A stretch of 64,000 nucleotides of DNA from Daucus carota subsp. sativus (GCF_001625215.2 NC_030381.2:35214689-35278688); one strand, 5' to 3'; numbered from the stretch's first letter, positions 1 through 11,747 are shown. Numbers and translations are program-made. The notes: a model not told the origin generated them from the sequence alone.

Positions 1-650
1 TTAACCATCAACTAATTGTTGTCAAGAATATAGTGCAACAAAAGATGTGGTATCAACCGCAGTACAGGTCAAGAACGATCCTCTAAGATTCTTGGCTAGT
101 GCATACCCCTTACATAACCAAGGGATGCCTTTTTTTCAAGAGTTAATTGGCATATGGAATCAGTCCTTGCGGATTCCAAATGTAAAATGTATTTCACTCT
201 CACGGCAGCGGGCAGACTTCAAAATACCAAAGGCAATATAGTTTACTACTAGAAAATCCAAAACTGCTAACACCTGTCAGGCCCCCGGACCACCCAGAAA
301 ATAAAGAGAAGGAACAGGAGGAAGAACACATGTCAAAGAAGAAAAAATCACTACAACTACCAACACTAAAATGGCGTCTTTCTCTCCGTCTTTAGTTACT
401 CAGTTTCTTCAAGGGGAGATCAAGTGTGTTCTGTAATGAAGATATCCTAAAACATCTGCCCTAAAACTGAGATCACTGATCCCTTATACTAAAGTTTAGC
501 AAATATTGTCTTCTCTTTATTAAACAAAGTGTTACGGATTACATTCTCAAAAAGAGACGTGTTAAATTCTCTAAATTCTCAATGGAGACATGTTTCCCTA
601 AGATAACAGATGTATAACATGTGATTACTAAGCAAGATTTTTTAATCAGT
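1..650. repeat. Segmental duplication, copy A (non-coding)
   Basis: This AT-rich segment recurs 5.16 kb downstream at 5157-5460 and again at about 6515-6975, on the other side of the dioxygenase gene. The copies share long near-identical stretches, for example the start at 1 versus 5158 and the block around 440-640 versus 6770-6975. Copy A lacks two pieces present in copy B, roughly 5461-6510 and 6565-6755. No open reading frame is preserved between copies, and the 64-residue frame at 47-241 is broken in copy B, so I do not call a gene. The pair looks like the outcome of a tandem duplication of flanking DNA. Confidence 0.85.
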
Positions 651-1148
651 ACTTAATTGACACTGCAAGCAATGCGAACAAAGTAGTTAAATAATTTTAC
701 AAACATATAACATGATAATAAAGAAAGAATAGACACTCTCTTAGCCAATGGAGCGAGTCGAAGTGGGTAGCGAACTTGCAACTCAAAATCACAGGTTCGT
801 CTGTGATCAACTGATACAATAAGGCCATAGATTAAACTTCTTTAGGACATCCAATTGCAGAAGCCTGCAACTTTTATTTATCTGATTCATTAACCAATTA
901 ACACAAAAAAGTTCAACATTATAGTGTCCCTCACTAATGCCTAATTTATACTCACAATCCTACTTGGCATTGATTTTCTCTCAAGTATAATTACTATGTT
1001 TATGCTCATATTAAATTGCGATAAGCAGGGGAAATTTGATAGCACCAGATTTTAGTATCTAAAATTTAAGAAGCATCACATCAAACAGTTTGAAGACATC
1101 AACTTATATACACATACAGAATAAGAAAGTGCATTTGCTTATCTACTA

Positions 1149-1235
1149 ACCCGGGAGAGAGAGAGAGAGAGAGGGAGGGAGAGGGAGAGGGAGAGAGAGG
1201 GGGGGAGAGAGGGGGAGAGAGAGAGAGAGAGAGGC
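1149..1235 (+). repeat. GA-rich microsatellite
   Basis: An imperfect (GA)n/(GGGA)n purine tract of about 85 bases. The surrounding 650-1660 region otherwise shows no recognisable gene. Confidence 0.9.
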
Positions 1236-1673
1236 ATCTAGCTATAGAGATAAGTGGTGATTACCCTTGAATTTAGCGAGCAGAGCAGAGCAATTCACAA
1301 CCCTAACCAGAGCAATCCAATTCAGCGGAGTGGAGTGTGCGCAGTGGACTGGAGTGTGAGCAATCGAGCATTCGAGTGGATTCGATTCAAATTGAGAGAG
1401 AGTAGGGTATTTTGAATCTATGGGAGTGGGAGGGCTAGTGGATAGTTGTTTTACTTGACCTGGGTTCGCAGGGATTAGGAAATTAATTTAACATTTTCTT
1501 TAATTAATAAGCTTATATACGTTGGACATTTAACCCAACATTACCTACAGGGTCCGTGACGGGAAGAGACGCACATAAGCTAATTTGCTGATGATTTCGG
1601 CCTTTGTATAGGGTGACAATTATTAAGGTAAAAATTATCACATTGATCAAACGGACAAAAAAAAAAGGGTAAT

Positions 1674-1815
1674 TATCTAGTTGGTCACCGAAGTGAAGTG
1701 GGTTTAATTGGTCACTGAAGTGGGTTTAATGTATCAAATTGGTCACTGAACTCAAAACGGTATCAAGATGGTAACTGAAGTGGCCATAAATATCAAACAA
1801 GTACCTTGAAGTATA
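1674..1815 (+). repeat. Degenerate tandem motif TTGGTCACTGAAGTG
   Basis: Four imperfect copies of a 15-base core (TTGGTCACTGAAGTG and variants, the last reading ATGGTAACTGAAGTGG) are spaced roughly 30-40 bases apart, separated by GGGTTTAAT or GTATCAA linkers. This looks like a fragment of a dispersed transposable element, but I cannot name the family. The rest of 1240-2300 has no gene I can support. Confidence 0.6.
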
Positions 1816-2304
1816 AGTTCAAGCAGAAAAAATATTATTTATAAAATTTTACACATTATTTTTGAATGTTGCCAAAACCAAGTAAAAAGTTATGAATTCT
1901 AATATTTATAATAATATATTTAAATACACGTCACCTGAGAAGGCCCAACTGGACGATACCCCTGATAGTACACAGAACTAATGGATCATGATTCATGAAA
2001 CACATACACAAGTAAGAGCCTAAATGTATGATCATTTAAAAGATGTTGTAAAATGTTTAGCAGGAAAAAAAAAAGAGTAGTGAAGCAACGTTACAAATCT
2101 TTACAAGTGGGAAGTGAAGGGAAATGAGGGAGGTAGGAGGTAGCTTAGCTAGTGGGAAAGTATGATGACAATAACATTGCACCAGACATCTTTACTTGCA
2201 TTTAGGGCCCTAGCCCCCCACTCTTGTTTAACACAACCAATTCCTAACTAAAGATTAGAGTCATCTTCTCTCACATGAGAGTTCGAAACTTGTCAAATAC
2301 GAAA

Positions 2305-2470
2305 GCGGGTGAGCAAATTTGTTTAGTTATCAAGAAAATAAAATAGAAGAAAAGAAAATAGAAGGGCGGTGAAAACTGCACCATCTTAACGCTAGTGAGC
2401 GGGTGAGCAAATTTGTTTAGTTATCAAGTAAAGAAAAGAGAAGGGCGATGAAAATTGCACGATCTTAACG
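2305..2470 (+). repeat. Tandem duplication in the dioxygenase upstream region
   Basis: Two adjacent copies, beginning at 2305 and 2399, both start GCGGGTGAGCAAATTTG and end with ATCTTAACG. The second is shortened in its A-rich centre. They lie about 330-500 bases upstream of the TATA box of the dioxygenase gene. No gene is visible between 2471 and 2800. Confidence 0.8.
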
Positions 2471-2801
2471 TTGTCACCAGCTAGTACTTGCTACATTAGA
2501 TTCCCTGTACATTTTAGCATGCCCAACATATATTGTCTGTCAAGTTGATGGTAACAAAACTTTATAGAAACAACAGTTTTCTCTGTAACTCTAATTAAGA
2601 AAAGGTTATTGTTGAATCATGCATAATGGGGTTAGACTTATAATGTTAGTTAGTGACTGGAATCAGATCTTTCTATCACTCAAAAATAAAGACAAGAAAG
2701 TAGAGATGATGCATGGCCAAATAATACAAAGTGTAAGAATGTGGCCCCTCTGGCCCTCTCATATCATACAGTTTAGTGCTTAGCTTAGCATCATCTCCTT
2801 C

Positions 2802-2810
2802 TATAAATAA
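2802..2810 (+). promoter_or_regulatory. TATA box of dioxygenase gene
   Basis: TATAAATAA lies 74 bases upstream of the start codon at 2884. The expected transcription start is near 2835, giving a short leader of about 50 bases. This is a positional inference from the usual plant TATA spacing. Confidence 0.6.
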
Positions 2811-2883
2811 AGGTACTAGCTCAATACTCATGCATTCACAACTCAACTTTCAAACCAGTTTCCTTGCCTTAGATTTCTATACA

Positions 2884-4252
2884 ATGGCTCCTACTCCCAT
2901 TTTCCCAGTCAAGGTCGGGCACATCGACGATGTGCAGGAACTGAGGAAGGCTAAACAATCAAACGTTCCTCAACGATTTGTCCGTGACATGGCTGAAAGG
3001 CCAGAACTTGCCACTACAGTCACTCACCCTAGTGACATTCCTGTGATTGATTTGTCGAACCTTGTTAAGGGTGGCAAGGCTCGGTTTCAAGCAGAAATTT
3101 TGAAACTCACTGCTGCTTGTGAGGAGTGGGGATTTTTTCAGGTATTTTTTTAATAAATCCTCTGTTTCAAAACAGAGCATTTCTGTTTGCTGACAGTGAG
3201 AGCTAATATATTAAAATTGTGACAACTGTTTTTGCTAGGTGATAAATCATGGAATTGATGTGGAAGTTCTGTCAGACATAGAGAAGATGGCCATGGAATT
3301 TTTCATGCTCCCTTTAGAGGAAAAACAGAAATATCCAATGGCGCCAGGGACAGTTCAGGGCTACGGACAAGCATTCGTGTTTTCAGAAGATCAAAAGCTG
3401 GACTGGTGTAACATGTTTGCTCTTGGTTTAGAGCCACACTACATGAGAAACCTTAGTTTATGGCCCAAAAATCCTCCTACTTTTAGGTAATATATATGGT
3501 TCACAAGTATGGAAAGAACATACTACTTGATTGAATTTTCTAATACGCTTTATCTTAAATCATAATTGCAGTGAAAGTATAGAAAATTATTCAAGGGAGA
3601 TCAGGAAACTGTGCAAGAGTCTTATGAGTTTTATAGCAGTGAGCCTTGGGCTAAACAAAGACGTGTTTGAAGATATGTTCGGGGTAGCTGTGCAAGCTGT
3701 GAGAATGAACTACTATCCAGCATGCCCAAGGCCAGACCTTGTTATGGGATTAAGCCCTCACTCTGATGGGAGTGCTCTCACAGTTCTGCAGCAAGGAAAG
3801 GGTAGCTCGGTCGGACTTCAAATCCTCAAGAACAACACTTGGGTCCCAGTGCAGCCCATTCCAAATGCCCTAGTCATCAACATTGGTGACACCATAGAGG
3901 CAAGTACTATGCATATCATCAGGCCTAATAGTTAGTCAGTTTTCTAATGGAAAAAATATTAACGGTGATTTAATTTTTATTTTGGCGACAGGTACTAACC
4001 AATGGGAGATACAAAAGTGTGGAACATAGAGCAGTGACTAACAAGGAAAAAGATAGGTTGTCCATAGTTACATTTTATGCACCAAGCTATGACATTGAGC
4101 TCGGACCAATGCCAGAACTGATGGATGAAAAGAACCCTACCAAGTTCCGAAGATACAACCATGGAGAGTATAGCAAACACTATGTAACCAACAAACTCCA
4201 GGGAAAGAAAACACTGGAATTTGCAAAGATTCACCCCCAAGCTTCATTCTAA
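2884..4252 (+). CDS. 2-oxoglutarate/Fe(II)-dependent dioxygenase (SRG1 / norcoclaurine-synthase-1-like)
   Basis: Four exons: 2884-3141, 3239-3486, 3572-3899 and 3992-4252, giving 364 residues, the usual size for the plant DOXC class. The N-terminal DIOX_N domain covers about residues 50-170 (IPVIDLS, then EEWGFFQVINHG across the first splice). The catalytic jelly roll covers about 205-310. Iron ligands are His232 and Asp234 (SPHSDG) and His290 (SVEHRAV); Arg300 and Ser302 (RLS) form the 2-oxoglutarate motif. All key residues are present, so an active soluble enzyme is likely. Such enzymes hydroxylate, demethylate or desaturate specialised metabolites or hormones; the substrate cannot be read from sequence. 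Introns 1 and 2 are GT-AG. Intron 3 begins GCAAGT and is a GC-AG intron. The start at 2884 is chosen because it opens the conserved domain and follows a TATA box; an upstream in-frame ATG at 2776 precedes that TATA. Confidence 0.93.
3900..3991 (+). other. GC-AG intron 3 of the dioxygenase gene
   Basis: The donor reads GAG|GCAAGT, the classic strong GC-donor context, and the acceptor is GCGACAG|GTA. Splicing here joins GDTIE to VLTNGRYKSVEHR, which matches the family. Using the nearest GT, four bases later, shifts frame and stops after about a dozen codons, before the third iron ligand. Confidence 0.85.
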
Positions 4253-5156
4253 AAAAAAGGGCCAGGCACAGTTTCACAACTTGGAGCAGCAATTAACTAT
4301 GAACAGAAACTATAACATAATTGTAATCTAAAATTTGGCTTGAACTATTTATCAGTATCTGCAAGTTGGAAGGTGGAGAATCATAAAATATGGTTCTTTA
4401 GACTGTACATGTATCTCAGTATCTGTAACTCAAAATATCTAGTGATGCATATTATCAATAATATATTATGGGCCCTTTGTTTATAACCATCCATCTCAAG
4501 TTTTGGTCTAACAAAAACTCCAGGCCTGATTCTGAACAGTAGTAATTTTAGTCACTTTCACTAATCTGTTTGTACTAGTTTTTCAATGTCATGGAAAAAC
4601 AAACAATCATGTGGGGAAACCTGTCATCACCACCACTCAAGCATTGTCTAAGACTGACTTGAACAAAGTGAAAAAGCATTGGTTTTCCTTGGTTAGGGAG
4701 AGAAGGGATTGCTTTTTCTTAGTGGATGCTGAGAGTCTGCAAGAGGAGATCCCACAAAATCGATTCATATGAGTGTTAGTTATTTACAGATCATTGCGTT
4801 TTTGTGTGTGCTTCAGTTGTTCATATTATTGGTGTGAGGGGTAACACTAAGCAAACAAGTTTAATGATTCAAAGTTTGACATAACATCTAAGTGCTACAA
4901 GCAGAATCCTCTAAGCAAATTAGGCAATCATCAACTATGTTACTGGCATTGGCCTACCACAAGTTTCACCACATTAACCTTGTAAAAGTGTTATAACCAA
5001 TTAATAAAGTTCAGAAACCAATAGAAAACAGAAACGAGACGATATTTTGATCAACCAAGTGGAAAGAGTGGTGAAAGTTTCCACTGAAACATCCTAGCTA
5101 GCCTCCTAAATTACATAATTTCAAGTTTTATACGCATGCATTAGTCAGCATATTAC
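4253..5156. other. 3' flank of dioxygenase, no gene seen
   Basis: The AT-rich 3' untranslated region and spacer run up to copy B of the segmental duplication. I see no coding, RNA or mobile signature. Confidence 0.6.
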
Positions 5157-6975
5157 CTTAACCATCAACTAATTGTTGTCAAAAATATAGTGCAACAAAA
5201 GACGCGGTATCAATTATTACAACCAAGGGATGCCTCTTTGCCAAAGTTAATCGGCATATGGAAATCAGTCCTTGCGGATTCCAAGTGTAGAATGTGTTTT
5301 ACTCTCACGGCAGACTTCAACATACCAGACACAATCTAGTTTACTGCTAGAAAATCTAAAATTGCTAACGCCTTCAGGCCCCCCAGACCACCCAGAAAAT
5401 AAAGAGAAGGGACAGGAGGAAGAACACATGTTGAAGAAGAAAACATCACTAAAAGATTCCGTTCCATTCCATGAAAAAAGGTAGGTGTAGTATTATTAGT
5501 GCGACTCTGCTTACGCAAGTGATTAACAGCCATCACAATCAATTATTGCAGAAGCCTAACACCCTACATTGCAACCAACTCAGGTAACTTTTTCCCATTG
5601 GCCTAGCCTCAGAGGAGTTACCTCAGCAGAGGGGTCCCAAGAACCAAACTTTGAATATGGTACTAGCAATATATAAGTTGCAAAATCAAACACCAAAGTA
5701 ATCATCACTTTTTAAGCTTTAAGAGATTTTAATAACTTTTCCTGTGATCTAATTAGGAATCTTATGTTCCAAATAAAACCTGGTTACTTGAGAAAGAGTT
5801 CTTCTTCCTTTCCCAATTACATCTCCACTTTGTTGGACGGTTAAGAATCAACTTTAGAAAAATAAAAATCGGAAAACGACAATATATTGCTAACATACAT
5901 GTTATTTAAAGAATCTAGAATTTACGTCTATCTTGGCAATCAAGGACTAGCGCAAAGCATACATGCATCTTATTCTCCACAAATCTGTTCAACGAGCCAG
6001 ATTCATTAGTTATGTTTGTTCGGTTGATGCTATTCAAAGGTCTTAAGGTCATACGAATGATGATTAGAAATGAATCTTGGATGGTGAACAACTGCATCTC
6101 TTTTTCTTTTGCCTAATTTCTTGGCTTTGGGTTGGGAACTCTAACTCTGTGTGAGCCGTTGTTTTTGCTTGCTAAACTAAAAACCAATAATTCATACCAC
6201 CTTCTCAAAGTGGACACTTTTACCTTTAGCACATTGTTTCTGCCTTACCATTCTACGCCAAATTGCAGTTTCCACGTATACTTTCCCCATCATACGCAAC
6301 TGATACAAATCTAACAACACTGTGATTCTAATGGAAAGAAGACGAAGAATACATAACAGAACTATTATAACAAGCAGCAGCTTAGGAAAATTTGACAGAA
6401 TAACTATTTTAGCAGTTGACACGTTTTTATTCATCAAGTCACTATATGAGCTGGTTAGCATTGGACTCCAAATGGCAGGATATGCCCTCCTGTTTCACTT
6501 TGAGTTAAAACTACTAACCAATGGCGCTTTTCTCTCCGTCTCTCTAATACTCGGTTTGTTCAAGTGTTAGAATATAATATGATCCTGGTAAGTCATCCTC
6601 CCGACATCTTCAGGTTTTGGGAAAATTGGTAACTTAACATGATATCAGAGCTTAGGCTCGCACATGATCCACTCTCGACCCAAAAATAGGCTTTCGAGTG
6701 AGGGGGAATGTTAGAATATAATATGATCCTAAGCGCTCCTCCTAGACATGAGTGTGTTTTGTAATGCAGATATCTTAAAACATCTTCCCTAAAACTGAGA
6801 TCACTGATCCCTTATACTAAAGTTCAGCAAAAAATTTCTTCTCTTTATTAACATAAATGTTAAAGATTACATTCTCAACAGAGACGTGTTAAATTCTCTA
6901 AATTCTTGATGGGGACATTTTTCCCCTAAAATAACAGGTGTATAAGATGAGACTACTAAGCAAGATTTTTTAAGA
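5157..6975. repeat. Segmental duplication, copy B, with insertions
   Basis: Homologous to 1-650. The matching blocks are 5157-5460 and about 6515-6565 plus 6757-6975. Between them lie about 1.05 kb with no counterpart in copy A (5461-6510; no gene recognised) and a TRIM retroelement (6565-6755). Short frames at 5272-5484, 6132-6314 and 6322-6570 have no family signature and are not called. Confidence 0.8.
6565..6755 (+). mobile_element. TRIM-like miniature LTR retroelement
   Basis: A short LTR begins TGTTAGAATATAATATGATC at 6565 and ends AACTTAACA at 6639. TGATATCAGAGC follows at 6640-6651, close to the initiator-Met primer-binding site used by many plant LTR elements. After about 45 bases comes a polypurine run, GAGTGAGGGGGAA, ending at 6708. 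The second LTR starts at 6709 with the same 20 bases and is truncated after about 40 bases. There is no coding capacity. The paralogous segment at about 420 lacks the insertion, so it inserted after the duplication or was lost from copy A. Confidence 0.65.
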
Positions 6976-7941
6976 AACATATTTCATTTTCATGCTTTTT
7001 CATTATCTGCACTTTCATTCAGTTTGCTTATCTGAACGAGTAATCAATTTAGTGTTGTTCTAAAGCATATTCGGATCAAAGTGTTTTATTACCATATTAC
7101 TCATTCTCCAGATAATTAGAATTGTTTCAATTTGAATTACAATATGTTTTAACAGCTTCCGGGTTATGATGAGGTTCAACCTATTCATGTCGTTTTCAAG
7201 TTTTTACTATGGACCGTAAATAACTGAGTAAAATTTTGAGTTGTTACAGACATCCTGTTCATATCCATACCTATTGAATATGTTCTCAGATTTTTTTGGG
7301 CATTAATTTAAAATAAAAAAATAAAACAATGATTCTCATACAAATTGCACAGCATATAATGAAATCTACACAATACCAATACATGGGATCCTAATATATC
7401 AAAGAGGACCTTCACAACCAGTGGCAGCTATAAGTCTATAACTTCTTAAATGGGCTGTCAAAGTAAGAGGTCCTATGCAGATTGTGCTCAGAATAATATC
7501 ATAATAAAGTCAAATTCACAACTATAGTATCTATTCACAAATATTGCACCTCTCTGAGGGACTTGAAGAAGAGTAGTGACTGACATGTCTGATTATAATT
7601 TGCGCATGAAGGTTCCATATTATTAGGAAAATTACCGATTAATCTGATGATATGTCAGCATTTGGGAAATTTTTTGTGAAAAGAGCCCACTTACTGGAAA
7701 CATATGCAGACTACAGTATTTTGCATGGCTAGTTATTGCATCTTGCAGCAATTCAACCTTGAATTGGTTCAGATTTTGGAGTGATGCTGGGCCCTGGTGC
7801 CCGTAAGAATCTTGAATTTCTTCAGACTACATGTTTTGCCAATAAAGCCATACCTGAACAAGTTGGCATTATCCTTGTCTGATAAAACATGGATACGAGT
7901 AAAATTTCAATAATCATATTCTGATTCAATTCAACCTCTGA

Positions 7942-8298
7942 GAGCACCTCCGACGCTAGAAAAACTTGGCTAAAATCTTAGTTGACACGCTAGTTAAAAA
8001 TCTGTGTGACATGTCATAATTAAAAGGTATGGGGGGATTATGTTAAAACTTATGCACTCCAACGAGTGATTCTCTTGGCTAAAATTTTGTATGATGTTGG
8101 TTATATTTACTGAACTTGTAAGATCTATTATCATATTGAAATAATATATCATATTCATAACTTGATATAATAACAATACATTACTATTTTTTTTTTAAAA
8201 ATGGCCAACCACCATAGCAATGCACAAGGTTTAACAAATTTTACATAAGTAGTATGTTAATATCATTTTTGGCAACACCATGGGAATGGGAGATGCTC
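7942..8298. mobile_element. Tourist/Harbinger-like MITE
   Basis: The termini are GAGCACCTCC at the left and, read inward on the other strand, GAGCATCTCC at the right. They are flanked by TGA (7939-7941) and TAA (8299-8301), consistent with a degenerate three-base TNA target duplication. The interior is AT-rich and non-coding. The family is assigned from terminus and target-site pattern only. The 6976-7938 stretch to its left shows nothing recognisable. Confidence 0.5.
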
Positions 8299-8301
8299 TA
8301 A

Positions 8302-10204
8302 TCATCCAATAATACCTAATTATTTAATGTAATAAATATAATATGGATGCTAATATGTTAACATCGTTTCTTTCCAAATAATCCGGACTACAAGTGTTGT
8401 ATTAAACTTGCAAAATTATATAAATATAACTTGTACTCAAATAATAAAGATCGGAGAGATTTTGAGGGTTCCAGAGTGAAATTTGTTGAGTATTTCTTGC
8501 CATAGACAAACTCTTTGCTCTGCATAATGCTATATTGCTCGAATCCCGACTAATCAAAGCATTTATAGTATACATTGGATCTTATTGTTCATGATGAAAC
8601 ATTGGATCTCTTGTTGTATTTGAGTCTTATATGATAATGACTTGTTTAACTTTGTGCAGAGCTAGAGCTATGTCTCACATTTTTGATTGAATTCTTTGTA
8701 CTTAAGGATTAGAAAACTGGCATTGTTCATCATGCATGGATAATCAGTTTGATCAGGTTGATTTTTGTCCTCCTGGCTTCAGGCCAGCTTGTATATGCAA
8801 TCACTTCATGCAGGTGAGAATTTATATGTACAATTTCTTAATTCATTCTAAAAATTATTATGCCTGTCATCTGTATTACTATGCTTCACATAATCTGAGC
8901 AAAACCTGAGGCATACATGAATAAATGATAATAGACAATAACCTGACGTCTTATGCTATATGTTAGGACTACGCAACATTGAATCATCATATGCTTCTAG
9001 CATTATTTCAGAAGCTTAATGTGATGGGAAAGCGTAAAGAGTTGTCATGGGACATGGACAGTGAATTAGTGATGAAGAATGGTCTACATGGATCAATGCC
9101 GACTTGCCAAAAGATGTATACAAATTGAAAGATCTAGATTTTATGGTTCCAGAGGCAGTCGGAGAAAATTTGATTCCATCCTCTACAGGAACCAGAACTT
9201 TATCTTTGTAGTATGCATCGACAGTAGTTCTGTAACTAGCTTCACTCCTCTCTGAGACTAACTATTATCATGTTCTATAGATAGAGGTTTATTATTGACA
9301 GGTAAGCTCTTACATACTTGAGATGACCCCTTAAATTCTTTCGCATAAAATTAAGTAATTAACTCACGGATTTTGTCTGTGTACAAATCTTGCAGCTCTC
9401 AAGGATACGAACTGATGAAGGAAATATATAATTTCTAAGTTATGCCCTTCTGCCATTTGTTATATGGATGAAGTGTTTGTTTACTAGAACAAGCCGATTA
9501 TTCTTAAGCCATCGCTTTCATATTCCACATATACTAATATGTGTCTTAAGCATTTTGGCGTTTGCCTTGTGCGAGTCACAAATGTCACTACAAAAAGTAT
9601 CCAGCAGAACAAAAGATGGTATCCACTGCTGAAGATTCCACAATGTGGGAGGCCTCATAGTCAGAGAAAAGTTGCGATGTATGTGATTCTATCTTTTCTT
9701 ATCTTTTATAAATAGACCAATTGAGGGAGGGTGAGAGATTCTCAATTGAGACAGGTATTAAGAATGTAATAATTTAATCCCCCTCTTATCATCAATGTAG
9801 AATGAATAAAGTATAGGTTCTCATGTATCTCACGGACTCTTGTTGCAGAACCAATGGTATATTCGAAGAAAGAGTGCTATATACTTGGGAAGAACTGAAT
9901 TTTAACGCCAAAACAAGGGATTCTTGCTACAGTAAAATTGTCATGACCCTTCACTGGAGGTTGAGGATAAGTACGACGAAGACAAGGGTGGATGGATGGG
10001 GTTTCCATTACAGAAAAGATTTATATACATTGAACAATCTTCCTGGACCTCATATTCTCAGCTAAATCAATCAAGTGTAACATGAATTAGGAGGCAGTTT
10101 TTTTATTTTAAGCCTCAGATGTTGTACGATCAGAGTAGATAAACAACAAAATTTATAACAAAAAATTATTATAATCCTACGATTCATCACCATCATATAG
10201 ATGG
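8302..10204. other. Intergenic; possible degenerate coding and LTR scraps
   Basis: No intact gene. At 8733-8814 a short open stretch starts ATGGATAATCAG and ends at a possible donor (ATGCAG|GTGAG). Near 9070-9210 another stretch stays open to a TAG but has a stop upstream in frame, and I recognise neither. At about 9640-9870, TTTATAAATAGACC followed by a leader-like segment resembles an LTR promoter region, without a partner LTR. Confidence 0.35.
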
Positions 10205-10350
10205 AGACAAGTTCTCTTAAAACCTCAAGGTGTTAGGAGGAGGGCTTATCAGGATCATATTGTATTCTAACACGAACCTGTCTCTCATACCATGTTTAGT
10301 GACCAGTTCACCTAAGACCTCAAGTTGTTAGAAGGGCTTAACAGGATCAT
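10205..10350 (-). mobile_element. TRIM-like LTR pair, internal region lost
   Basis: Read on the minus strand, 10272 downward starts TGTTAGAATACAATATGATC, the same terminus as the element at 6565. Just upstream on that strand, 10350-10293 is a second, 5'-truncated LTR ending CTAAACA, followed by TGGTATGAGAGAC, a decayed initiator-Met primer-binding site. Only a few bases separate that site from the other LTR, so the internal region is almost gone. Confidence 0.55.
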
Positions 10351-10526
10351 ACATAAGGCTAAACAAGCAAGCTAACAGTGGTGACCTCTTTCTGCAACAA
10401 AAATCATATAAAATATAAAGCCTGTAGAAGGATGCATGAAGATATAATCTCTGCACTAAATAGAACAGAAACAAAATGAAAATAAAAAAATACTCGTTTA
10501 TGTTTTACGCTATATGAAGCTTCACC

Positions 10527-10997
10527 TTAATGATCACCATTCGGATGGTTATCATCCATTCGATCCTGTTGTGCATCTTTAACATACAAGTGAAACCGTC
10601 CATTTCCTTCATGATCATAACCAACTCTATCATGAACAATATTCATATTTGCTCTATGATCCCCTTCAATCTCTCTATACCTATCCAAATACCTCTTGAG
10701 TGGCTGGGCATAATTGTCGAAACCAAGCCTGTCAATAGCCCAGACAATATCATCCCCATTGACAGTTTTCCGCCTTTCCTTCCTGCACTTTTCAGATGCT
10801 TCACCTGTCACAAAGCTTATGAACTCAGAAACACACTCCTGCATTGTTTCTTTCCCTTCTTTGGCTATCTTTGCATTAGCAGGCAAGATTTCCTTCATGA
10901 TTCGCGCCACGTTTGCAATCGGCAACAGCTGATCTTGCTCATAAGGCTGAGGAGGCTTACTTGATGAGCCAGCAGCCCCTGAATTTTTGCTGGTCAT
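10527..10997 (-). CDS. NF-YB: NF-YB transcription factor subunit (NF-YB5/NF-YB4-like)
   Basis: A single exon of 156 residues. The histone-fold core spans about residues 22-112: [50 protein letters not shown], and [19 protein letters not shown] followed by [20 protein letters not shown] dimerises with NF-YC through this fold, and the dimer then recruits NF-YA (CCAAT box) or CONSTANS-type proteins in the nucleus. The core is closer to NF-YB4/5 (DQxLLPIANV, GEASEKC, CVSEF) than to LEC1. The N-terminal tail is short and Ser/Gly-rich; the C-terminal tail is His/Asp-rich and family-variable. Being intronless is normal for many plant NF-YB genes. The frame is intact. The start at 10997 is the only ATG before the core. 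A TTATAAGG on the minus strand near 11041 could be its TATA element. Confidence 0.93.
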   Translation of the reverse strand: MTSKNSGAAGSSSKPPQPYEQDQLLPIANVARIMKEILPANAKIAKEGKETMQECVSEFISFVTGEASEKCRKERRKTVNGDDIVWAIDRLGFDNYAQPLKRYLDRYREIEGDHRANMNIVHDRVGYDHEGNGRFHLYVKDAQQDRMDDNHPNGDH

Positions 10998-11747
10998 TGT
11001 GGAGCAAAACAGGATACTCTGTGAAGCTCAATGGTCAACCTTATAAGTACACACACTTGATGGAATCTTGTGTGTGTTTCTATGTTGTACACGTGGGGCC
11101 TGTGCATAGAATAATAGATTATGTCATCTTCACTGTCCGAAAACATTAAGGATTCATGCAAATACATGTACATAATGTGGATGCTGACAATGATGCATGA
11201 CAAGATTGAAGTCCGAATGGATTAACCACATTACACTTGTTAAAAAACATACTATAATGATATTCCAGCAAGACCCAAGCAACCGTGAATCAGGTCGGAA
11301 CTAACTCATTCCAGTCTCATTATTTACTCGTCTACGATCCTATTTCGAAAATTAGATAATTTTTTTAGTTTTGACAAAAAATTATTTCTAATTCTAACTC
11401 CGACTCGAATAGAATGTTAACTAGTTTCGGCCAATTGGATTCCAATGCATGTGGGGCACGGATTGAAGAACATTAGTACTATTAATTTGTTTGCTTCTCT
11501 TGAAAACCTAGTTGTATGTAGCAAGATTCTCGGACAGCATGGTCTGTGATTGGATTAAGTAGGTGCGTTTCTCCAATAAGCAATTGACTTTGATAAAACA
11601 AGTTTTAAACCATGGTTTGGGTTCCAAATGGAAAAAACCAAGCTCTTTTTATTTGTATTTAATTGGAATTGACCATCTTAAAGATTCCATCATAATTGTC
11701 CAGGGGAGAACTTGGAGGATGGATGCATATCTATATCTATATCTATA
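10998..11747. other. Upstream of NF-YB and spacer, no gene seen
   Basis: Presumed NF-YB promoter followed by AT-rich spacer. An ATATCT microsatellite at about 11727-11755 marks the edge of the proposed Helitron. Short frames here have no family signature. Confidence 0.5.

Noticed and set aside
2776..3153. Longer dioxygenase N-terminus from the ATG at 2776
   Set aside because: That ATG is upstream of the TATA box at 2802, so it would not be in the mRNA.
8733..9230. Possible small gene with a FCPPGFRP opening, reminiscent of a NAC start
   Set aside because: The NAC text is not continued, the next open stretch has an in-frame stop upstream, and no consistent splice joins them.
9823..10065. 80-residue frame
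   Set aside because: It sits in LTR-like non-coding sequence and has no recognisable motif.
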